NCBI GenBank assembly: GCA_016795385.1
Contig: JAEUHI010000082.1
Location: forward strand, 1-64,000
DNA: 64,000 bases
Direction of reading: 5' to 3'
DNA from: Verrucomicrobiales bacterium
GTDB taxonomy: Bacteria; Verrucomicrobiota; Verrucomicrobiia; Verrucomicrobiales; DEV007
Under the pieces are notes generated by a model. That model made no database searches, was not told where the DNA came from, and saw only the letters and a program-made list of their open reading frames with translations. Within the stretch, counting starts at the first letter, position 1; every line of letters starts with the position of its first letter. Shown one piece after another: positions 58,322 through 64,000 of the stretch. The position numbers were made by a program, and so were the translations under genes.

Positions 58322-59608
58322 TCAGGTTGGGAGTTCCTTGCCCTTGGTTTCGGGGAGGAAGAACATCAACACGGCCCCGACGAGGAAGAGGGCTCCGAGG
58401 CAAGTCAGGGCATGGGGCAGCGGGAGTTCCGTCTTCAGCCACGGTGCCAGATACCAGAGCACCGCGAAGGCGAGCATGCGTCCCCCGTTGAATCCGACGC
58501 TCGATCCCGTGGCGCGCAAATGGTTGGGGAATAGTTCCGGAAAATACACCGCGTAGCCCGCGTGCATGCCCAGCGTGAAAAAGCCGAAGACCGGCAGGAA
58601 GAGGAGCAGCATCCCGTAACTCTGGGGCAGGAAACACGTCATCGGCACGATCGCCGCGGCCCCGAGGTGATAGAGGATGAAGGTCTTCTTCCTCCCCAGG
58701 CGGGCGGCAATGGGCCCGAACAGGACCAGACCGATCCCTCCACCGACGGTCTGGACGATGCCATAAGCGAATTTCGCCTTCTCCACCGCCACCTCCTCCG
58801 GCACGCCGTCGGCCAGCATCCGCTCGTGCGCGAGATTCTGACCTGCCACGACGAGCGCCCAGAAGGTACCCAGGCCGACCGCGGCGAGACACATCGCCAG
58901 CACCGCGTGTTTCGCCCAGGGCGACGAGGTAAAGAGCTCCTTGAGGCTGCCGCGGGTCTTGGTCGGCTCCACCTTCGCCTGCCGCCATTTTTCCGGCTCT
59001 TTCACCGTGATGCGGACCCAGACGATGAGCAGCGCCGGCAAGACTCCGATGAGGTAGGCGTACCGCCACTCCGTCCCGACCAAGAGCGCGGCGAGAGTCG
59101 CGGTCCAGGTGCCGATCACCGAGGTGGCGTGGAAGATCCCCGAAGCATGGGCTCGGGCCTTCGTCGGGAAAACTTCGGCCACGAGCGCCGCGGCGACCGC
59201 CCATTCCCCTCCGATCCCCATCGCCACGAGGAATCGCAGCACCATGACCTGCTCAAGATTGGTCGCGAAATAGGTGAGCCCGGCAAAGACGGAATACATC
59301 AGGATCGTCATGATCATGATGGGGCGGCGTCCATACTTGTCCGCGAGCGATCCGAAGAGCACGCCGCCGAACATGCCCCCGAGGAGAAAGATGCCGAGGA
59401 GCCGGTCGCCATAGGTCTTCAGATCCGGATGGCCCGGCTCCACTCCGAGGATTTCCTGGAGGAGCTGATTGCGCGTGAGATTGAAAATCTGCCCTTCGTA
59501 GACATCGAAGATCCATCCGAGCGACGCGATGATGAGGACGAGCCATTCATAACGGGTCACCCCGCGATACCACGGGCCGGAGGAGTCGTTGATCGAATTC
59601 ATCGTCAT
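58322..59608 (-). CDS. MFS transporter (sugar/acid type)
   Basis: 428 residues, twelve helices. YEWLVLIIASLGWIFDVYEG gives the helix-1 pattern, GSLADKYGRRPIMIMTILMY the loop 2-3 signature and YFPELFPNHLRATGSSVGFN the second-half one. It is a relative of the transporters at 39541 and 41119. Between the Gfo/Idh gene and the ROK regulator, it is the likely importer of the compound handled by this locus. ATGs at 59608 and 59602 (MTMNSIN) are both possible. A degraded repeat lies just upstream. Confidence 0.9.
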   Translation of the reverse strand: MTMNSINDSSGPWYRGVTRYEWLVLIIASLGWIFDVYEGQIFNLTRNQLLQEILGVEPGHPDLKTYGDRLLGIFLLGGMFGGVLFGSLADKYGRRPIMIMTILMYSVFAGLTYFATNLEQVMVLRFLVAMGIGGEWAVAAALVAEVFPTKARAHASGIFHATSVIGTWTATLAALLVGTEWRYAYLIGVLPALLIVWVRITVKEPEKWRQAKVEPTKTRGSLKELFTSSPWAKHAVLAMCLAAVGLGTFWALVVAGQNLAHERMLADGVPEEVAVEKAKFAYGIVQTVGGGIGLVLFGPIAARLGRKKTFILYHLGAAAIVPMTCFLPQSYGMLLLFLPVFGFFTLGMHAGYAVYFPELFPNHLRATGSSVGFNGGRMLAFAVLWYLAPWLKTELPLPHALTCLGALFLVGAVLMFFLPETKGKELPT

Positions 59609-59617
59609 GGGAATGCT

Positions 59618-59660
59618 TGATCTAACAGGGTATCATGGCCGGGTAAACCCTCTTTGATCC
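59618..59660. repeat. Dispersed repeat, copy 7 (degraded)
   Basis: On the minus strand GGATCAAAGAGGGTTTACCC and, after four bases, ATGATACCCTGTTAGATCAA recall two inverted units of the family, with substitutions in both. The element lies 10 bases upstream of the MFS gene. Confidence 0.5.
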
Positions 59661-59689
59661 CGTCATCATGGGGGGTCGGGCAACGAGGA

Positions 59690-61021
59690 TCAATACCAGA
59701 GTTCAAAGGGTTGGGTCACGCCCGGCACGGCGACGGGATAGCGCCCCGCCGCATCCGGCTGCACCGGCGCGGCCGAGGCGAAATCGACGAGATCATCGGG
59801 CACGAGTTTTTGGCCCGAGGCCATCGCGTCCTCCCATTTCACCTCCTGCCCCGAATACGTGGCCATGCGCCCGAGAATGCCGGTCATCGTCGCCATGGCA
59901 CCCCGCACGGCTTCGTTGTACTCCAGATTCTCGCGGATCGCCTTGAAGAAGGGATAGTGCTCGAGTTGGTGACCGTCCTCGCCTTGGCGGAACCGCAAGG
60001 TATCGGCTTTGGGTCCGGTGAGGGTGAACTCGCGCGCCTCAAGAGCGGCCCGGCCCAGCGATCCGACGGCCGACTCGCTGACACTGCGCCAGCAATTCGC
60101 GATCTGCCGCGCCTGGCTGTAGAGCAGGGTGCCGTCGGCATATTCGTATTCGACGAAGTGATGGTCGAAGATCTGGCCGTTCTCCGGCTGGTCGCGGACC
60201 TCGCGCCCGCCCATGCCGCGGGCGATCACGGGATGTTGGTCGCCCTTGATCCAGTTCGCCACGTCGAGATTGTGGACGTGTTGCTCGACGTTGTGATCGC
60301 CCGAAAGCCAGGTGAAGTAATACCAATTGCGGATCTGATACTCGAGTTCGCTCTCGCCTTCGAGGCGCGGCTTGCCCGGTCGCGACGAGCCGTTCCAGAG
60401 AGCGCGGATCGTGTGGACCTCCCCGATCGCCCCATCGTGGATGCGTTTCATCCATTCCTGATAGCCCGGCTGGTGCCGACGCTGGAGCCCCACCCCCACC
60501 TTCAGACCTTTGGCTTTGGCGACGGCCGCCGCCTCGATCACCCGGTGGATCCCCGCCACATCGGTCGCCACCGGCTTTTCCATGAAGACATGTTTGCCCG
60601 CGGCAACCGCCTCCGCGAAATGCAGGGGACGGAAGCCCGGCGATGTCGCGAGGATGACCACATCACAGTCGGCGATGACTCGTTTGTATCCCTGGAAATC
60701 CCCGTAGCGACGCTCCTCGGGTACGTCGACACGCTCCGGCTTGCCTTTCGAGATCAACTCGTGTGCCTTTGTCAGGGTCTCGCCATTGACGTCGCACATC
60801 GCATGCAGCACGACACCATCGTCGGCCTTCATCGCCTGGTTCGCCGCCCCTGCTCCGCGTCCACCGCAGCCGATCAGGCCCAGCTTCAGCTTCCCGTCGC
60901 CATTGGCGGCGTGGACGGGGAGTCCGCCGGCGAGGGCCAGGGTGGAAAGGGCCGCTCCGGACCGGATCGAGCGATCGAGGAAGGTCCGGCGACTGGAAAG
61001 TTCGGGAGTTTCACGGTTCAT
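59690..61021 (-). CDS. Tat-exported Gfo/Idh/MocA oxidoreductase
   Basis: 443 residues from the ATG at 61021. SSRRTFLDRS is a Tat motif followed by SGAALSTLALAGGLPVHAAN. The Rossmann fold has LGLIGCGGRGAGAANQA (GxGxxG), then CDVVILATSPGFRPLHFAEA and the family hallmark HVFMEKPVATDVAGI. C-terminal parts (GVGLQRRHQPGYQEWMKRIH, YFTWLSGDHNVEQHVHNLDV) are of the verrucomicrobial/planctomycete secreted subgroup, with bound NAD(P) carried through the Tat pore. The substrate is likely a sugar or cyclitol. It shares a 129-bp divergent promoter region with the FMN reductase gene and leads the MFS-ROK set. Confidence 0.93.
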   Translation of the reverse strand: MNRETPELSSRRTFLDRSIRSGAALSTLALAGGLPVHAANGDGKLKLGLIGCGGRGAGAANQAMKADDGVVLHAMCDVNGETLTKAHELISKGKPERVDVPEERRYGDFQGYKRVIADCDVVILATSPGFRPLHFAEAVAAGKHVFMEKPVATDVAGIHRVIEAAAVAKAKGLKVGVGLQRRHQPGYQEWMKRIHDGAIGEVHTIRALWNGSSRPGKPRLEGESELEYQIRNWYYFTWLSGDHNVEQHVHNLDVANWIKGDQHPVIARGMGGREVRDQPENGQIFDHHFVEYEYADGTLLYSQARQIANCWRSVSESAVGSLGRAALEAREFTLTGPKADTLRFRQGEDGHQLEHYPFFKAIRENLEYNEAVRGAMATMTGILGRMATYSGQEVKWEDAMASGQKLVPDDLVDFASAAPVQPDAAGRYPVAVPGVTQPFELWY

Positions 61022-61116
61022 CGGGACCCGACACTGCAAAAATCCCGGTGACTTGGCGAGCTTGTTTTAAGTTGCAAAACGAATTTTTATACGGGATCAA
61101 ATGCCAATTACTGGTT

Positions 61117-61132
61117 GATCCACCGGTGGATC
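61117..61132. promoter_or_regulatory. Perfect 16-bp palindrome, probable operator
   Basis: GATCCACCGGTGGATC is self-complementary across its full length and lies 19 bases before the FMN reductase ATG and 96 bases before the divergent Gfo/Idh ATG. The ROK repressor encoded by the same locus is the most plausible binder. No second copy was noticed in the window. Confidence 0.65.
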
Positions 61133-61150
61133 GCCTGTTTGTCCTAGGTC

Positions 61151-61699
61151 ATGAACGTAGCGATTTTGAATACGAATCTCGCTCCCGGCGGTAAAGCGGC
61201 CACGCTGGCCGAGGTGGTGGCAGGCTTGCTGGGACAAGGGGAACACGAGGCGACGGTCTATTCGCTGGCGGAATGGGACCTCCCCGCTTGTGATGGGATT
61301 ACCTGCTACAAACACGAAAAGACGATCGCCCTGACCGCTGAATTGGCGAAGGCCGATGCTCTCGTCCTCGTTTCACCTGTATACAATTACGACCTGAACG
61401 CGGCGGCGAAGAACCTCATCGAGCTGACCGGCTACAGTTGGAAGGGCAAGGCCATCGGCCTCGTCTGCACCGCCGGAGCGGAAAAAAGCTACCTTTCCCC
61501 TCTTGGTTTCATGAACAGTCTCGCCACCGACTACCGCTGCCTCGTCTCGCCGCGCTACGTCTACGTGAGCCGGGCCGATTTCAATCCCGACAACAGTCTG
61601 CCCGTCGATGGCGACATCCATCGCCGCCTCGCCTTTCTCGCCAAGGAACTCCCCATCCTCGCCGAAGCCGCGGCCCGCATCGCCGCGATGGAACGTTGA
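61151..61699 (+). CDS. NADPH-dependent FMN reductase (SsuE/MsuE-like)
   Basis: 182 residues with a flavodoxin-like fold: MNVAILNTNLAPGGKAATLA starts the phosphate-binding loop, VLVSPVYNYDLNAAAKNLIE the second FMN contact and IGLVCTAGAEKSYLSPLGFM the third. These match the NADPH-FMN reductase family (PF03358). It would supply reduced FMN to the following monooxygenase, whose start is 23 bases after its stop; the pair order is that of ssuE-ssuD. A palindrome is just upstream. Cytoplasmic. Confidence 0.86.
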   Translation: MNVAILNTNLAPGGKAATLAEVVAGLLGQGEHEATVYSLAEWDLPACDGITCYKHEKTIALTAELAKADALVLVSPVYNYDLNAAAKNLIELTGYSWKGKAIGLVCTAGAEKSYLSPLGFMNSLATDYRCLVSPRYVYVSRADFNPDNSLPVDGDIHRRLAFLAKELPILAEAAARIAAMER

Positions 61700-61721
61700 A
61701 CGCCGAACCGCTTGTGAAAAA

Positions 61722-62894
61722 ATGGCTTCCCCCGCCTCCTCCCGCCCCATCCCCATCCGCACCCCGGATCGCAAAGTCGAGGTCGCCTGGTTCTCCGCGC
61801 TCTGCGGAGACGACTACGAATACCTCGGCGTGCCCGACGGTGCGCTCCGCAGCAGCTACGAACATTGTGGTGATATTGTCAGGATGGCCGACCGGCTCGG
61901 GTATCAGAACATTCTCCTGCCATCCGGCTGGATCGTGGGACAGGATGCCCTCGCCTTCGCCTCGGCGATGGCCCCGCAGACGGAGTCGATCAACCAGCTC
62001 GTCGCCCTCCGCATGGGCGAGGTCTGGCCACCCATGCTCGGACGCGCCCTCGCCACGCTCGATCACATCGCGAAGGGTCGTCTTTGCATCAACATCATTT
62101 CGTCCGACATGCCCGGAACGAAGGAAAGCAACGAGGTCCGCTACGCCCGCAGCAGCGAGATCATCCAGATCCTCCAAGGCATGTGGGCGACGGACGGTCC
62201 CTACGAGTTCAAAGGGGAATTCTACCAGATCAGCCTGCCCAATACCGACGCGGCCAAACCCTATCAGCAGAAGGGCGGTCCACTCATGTACTTCGGCGGC
62301 ATCTCGCCCGCGGCGCAGGAACTCTGTGCGAAACACTGCGATGTCTTCCTGATGTGGCCCGAGACGGAAGACCGCATCGAGGCGACGATGCGCGGCATGG
62401 CCGAAAATGCCGCGGCCTACGGCAGGCAGATCGACTTCGGCTTCCGTTCGCACGTCATCGTTCGCGAGACCGAAGCCGAGGCGCGCGCCGCCGCGGATCG
62501 TCTCATCTCGAAGCTCGACCTCGACAAGGGCCGGGAAATCAAGGAGCGCAGCATGGACAGCAAGAGCCTCGGGGTGATGCGCCAGGATGAACTCCGCGCC
62601 CAGAGCCAGGATCTCTACCTCGAGCCCCACCTTTGGAGCGGCGTCGGCCTCGCCCGGAGCGGATGCGGCAGCGCCATCGTCGGCGATCCCGACCAGGTCT
62701 ACGAAAAGCTGCAGCGCTACATCGACCTCGGCATCCGCGCCTTCATCCTCAGCGGCTATCCCCACCTCGACGAGTGCGACCTCTTCGCGAAGCATGTCCT
62801 GCCCCGGCTCGATACGGTGAAGCTGAACGAGGCCCAGGGGCGGCTGCCGAAGGAAACGCCCGAGACGCCTCTGACCTTCGGGGTGAGGAAGTGA
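61722..62894 (+). CDS. SsuD-family FMNH2-dependent (alkane)sulfonate-type monooxygenase
   Basis: 390 residues from the ATG at 61722. YFGGISPAAQELCAKHCDVF, FGFRSHVIVRETEAEARAAA, LWSGVGLARSGCGSAIVGD and FILSGYPHLDE correspond closely, in order, to the E. coli SsuD sequence, including Arg and His of FRSHVIVRE, Arg of GLARSG and Tyr of SGYPHL. The active-site region that holds Cys54 in E. coli SsuD (as remembered: TGRSCEDAW) reads SGWIVGQDA here, without Cys, so a different sulfonate is likely. The enzyme would release sulfite from a C-sulfonate using FMNH2 from the preceding reductase. No ABC sulfonate transporter is present; the divergent MFS may replace it. Confidence 0.85.
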   Translation: MASPASSRPIPIRTPDRKVEVAWFSALCGDDYEYLGVPDGALRSSYEHCGDIVRMADRLGYQNILLPSGWIVGQDALAFASAMAPQTESINQLVALRMGEVWPPMLGRALATLDHIAKGRLCINIISSDMPGTKESNEVRYARSSEIIQILQGMWATDGPYEFKGEFYQISLPNTDAAKPYQQKGGPLMYFGGISPAAQELCAKHCDVFLMWPETEDRIEATMRGMAENAAAYGRQIDFGFRSHVIVRETEAEARAAADRLISKLDLDKGREIKERSMDSKSLGVMRQDELRAQSQDLYLEPHLWSGVGLARSGCGSAIVGDPDQVYEKLQRYIDLGIRAFILSGYPHLDECDLFAKHVLPRLDTVKLNEAQGRLPKETPETPLTFGVRK

Positions 62895-62897
62895 GTC

Positions 62898-64000
62898 TCA
62901 CGCCAGGATCTCCCCGATCACCCGCGCCTCCTCCACGCCGGTGAGGCGCTGGTCGAAGCCCTGGTAGCGGTAGGTGAGAGACTCGTGGTCGATCCCTAAC
63001 AAATGCATCATGGTCGCGTGGAGATCGCGGACCTGCACGGGATCCTCCGCCACCTCGTTGCCGAGATCGTTGGTCGCGCCGTAGCTGATGCCGCCCTTCA
63101 CGCCGCCGCCGGCCATCCATACGGTGAAAGCGTCCTTCTGGTGGTCGCGCCCGCACTTGTCGGGTGATTCTTCTCCCTGCAACATCGGCGTGCGGCCGAA
63201 CTCGGCTCCCCAGACGACGAGGGTTTGATCGAGCAGACCACGCTGCTTCAGATCGGCGATGAGCGCGGCGATGGGTTGGTCGACTTCCTTCGTGAGTGAG
63301 GCGAGGCGGCCTTTCTGGGCCGCATGGGTGTCCCAATCGCCATGAAAGAGCTCGACAAAACGCACCCCGCGCTCGACGAGGCGGCGGGCCTGGAGGCATT
63401 GCGTGGCGAATTCACCCGTGCCGTAGAGTTCACGCATCGCCACGCCTTCCTGGGAAAGATCGACGAGTTCCGGCACGGAGGCCTGCATGCGGAAAGCCAT
63501 CTCGTATTGCTCGATCCGCGTGACGATCTCGGGATCGCCGACGCTTTCGAAATACTGCCGGTTGAGAGCCTCGATGCTGTCGAGGGTGCGGCGGCGCTCG
63601 TCGCGCGTGACATTCTTCGGGCTGTTGAGAAAGAGCACGGGATCGCCCTCTCCGCGGAGTTGCACGCCCTGATGGACGCTGGGGAGGAAGCCGGACTTCC
63701 AGAGGCTGGCCCCGGCACCCGGCGTGTTGCCGGTGAGGAAGACGACGTAGGCGGGCAGGTTTTCCGACTCGCTCCCGAGACCGTAGGTCGTCCATGATCC
63801 GAGCGAGGGATTGCCCTGGCGGTTCACCCCGGTGTGGAAGACGAGCTGGGCGGGGCCGTGGTTGAATTCGGTCGTGTGCACCGATTTCACGAGGCATATC
63901 TCGTCGGCGACGTTGCCGAGATGCGGCAGCAACTCGGAGAGGGAGAGGCCGCTCTTGCCGTGTTGGTGGTATTGATAGGGTGATCCGAGCAGCTTGGGAT
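62898..64000 (-). CDS. DUF1501 protein, partial (N-terminus beyond window)
   Basis: 367 codons of a minus-strand frame that enters from the right edge; the visible part runs from PKLLGSPYQYHQHGKSGLSL through CLVKSVHTTEFNHGPAQLVF, GSWTTYGLGSESENLPAYVV, VVWGAEFGRTPMLQGEESPD and KCGRDHQKDAFTVWMAGGGV to a normal C-terminus. The blocks match DUF1501, as in the protein at 32933 (GLAEFGRTPKV and GRDHWPQCFTV). Tat export is expected but its signal is outside. The stop is three bases from the convergent SsuD-like stop, so 3' ends nearly meet. In other genomes a DUF1549/DUF1553 gene often adjoins; it would be off-window. Confidence 0.9.
   Translation of the reverse strand, partial: PKLLGSPYQYHQHGKSGLSLSELLPHLGNVADEICLVKSVHTTEFNHGPAQLVFHTGVNRQGNPSLGSWTTYGLGSESENLPAYVVFLTGNTPGAGASLWKSGFLPSVHQGVQLRGEGDPVLFLNSPKNVTRDERRRTLDSIEALNRQYFESVGDPEIVTRIEQYEMAFRMQASVPELVDLSQEGVAMRELYGTGEFATQCLQARRLVERGVRFVELFHGDWDTHAAQKGRLASLTKEVDQPIAALIADLKQRGLLDQTLVVWGAEFGRTPMLQGEESPDKCGRDHQKDAFTVWMAGGGVKGGISYGATNDLGNEVAEDPVQVRDLHATMMHLLGIDHESLTYRYQGFDQRLTGVEEARVIGEILA

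Noticed and set aside
1..64000. tRNA, rRNA or tmRNA genes
   Set aside because: No cloverleaf with a GTTCRANNC T-arm and matching acceptor, and no rRNA-like block, was recognised by eye; a covariance-model scan would be decisive.

Overview
The window looks like a chromosomal segment of a high-GC, Gram-negative bacterium of the Planctomycetota-Verrucomicrobiota-Chlamydiota group, most likely a verrucomicrobial relative. The clues are DUF1501 / DUF1549-DUF1553 / cytochrome-WD40 gene sets, Tat-exported Gfo/Idh/MocA oxidoreductases, a PmoA-like DUF6807 protein, a class-A RNase P RNA, a TolQ/TolA/TolB-type locus and a one-component-style sigma-54 activator. The phylum is inferred from gene content; no rRNA or tRNA is seen.

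Layout. 1-2100 is a decayed area: a partial FAD oxidoreductase, then remnants of a cyclase, a PhzF-like protein and a zinc-type dehydrogenase around an intact VapBC pair. 2173-6282 holds a PAS-AraC regulator, glnB (P-II) under a clear sigma-54 promoter, a divergent sigma-54 activator, an exported thioredoxin and rdgB. 6456-9913 holds a serine hydrolase, hemL and an exported SH3-like protein. 9937-11825 is a two-gene RNA-repair operon, an RNA ligase followed by an HD-polynucleotide kinase with a 4-base overlap. 12-16.3 kb has an FHA protein and a tolQ-tolA-tolB-like cluster whose tolB is broken by an 11-bp tandem duplication. rnpB lies at 16433-16878 on the minus strand. 16.9-25.6 kb is ordinary metabolism and stress genes: nitroreductase, peroxiredoxin, a sensor kinase, a sialidase-like protein, VKOR and an M16 protease. 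25.6-39.4 kb carries GYF-domain proteins, a large membrane protein, a three-gene DUF1501 - DUF1549/DUF1553 - cytochrome/WD40 operon with a divergent PAS-AraC regulator, and a TPR-redoxin protein. 39.5-46.9 kb holds two MFS transporters, TerC, a J-domain protein and an ABC-F ATPase.

47-54 kb is the mobile and decaying part: a RAYT-type transposase, an IS91-type transposase, tandem repeats, a DUF433/DUF5615 toxin-antitoxin-like pair and a truncated, doubly mutated RND efflux gene. 54.2-64 kb has acnA and then a divergent locus. In it a Gfo/Idh oxidoreductase, an MFS transporter and a ROK repressor are read leftward, and an FMN reductase and an SsuD-like monooxygenase rightward, around a perfect 16-bp palindrome. 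The locus looks like a desulfonation or sulfosugar catabolic unit. A partial DUF1501 gene closes the window.

The most notable non-gene signal is a dispersed family of ~22-bp units, core AGACCCTGTTGCATCGG, at seven gene boundaries. They are often paired or form hairpins, and two copies reach into the 5' ends of coding sequences.
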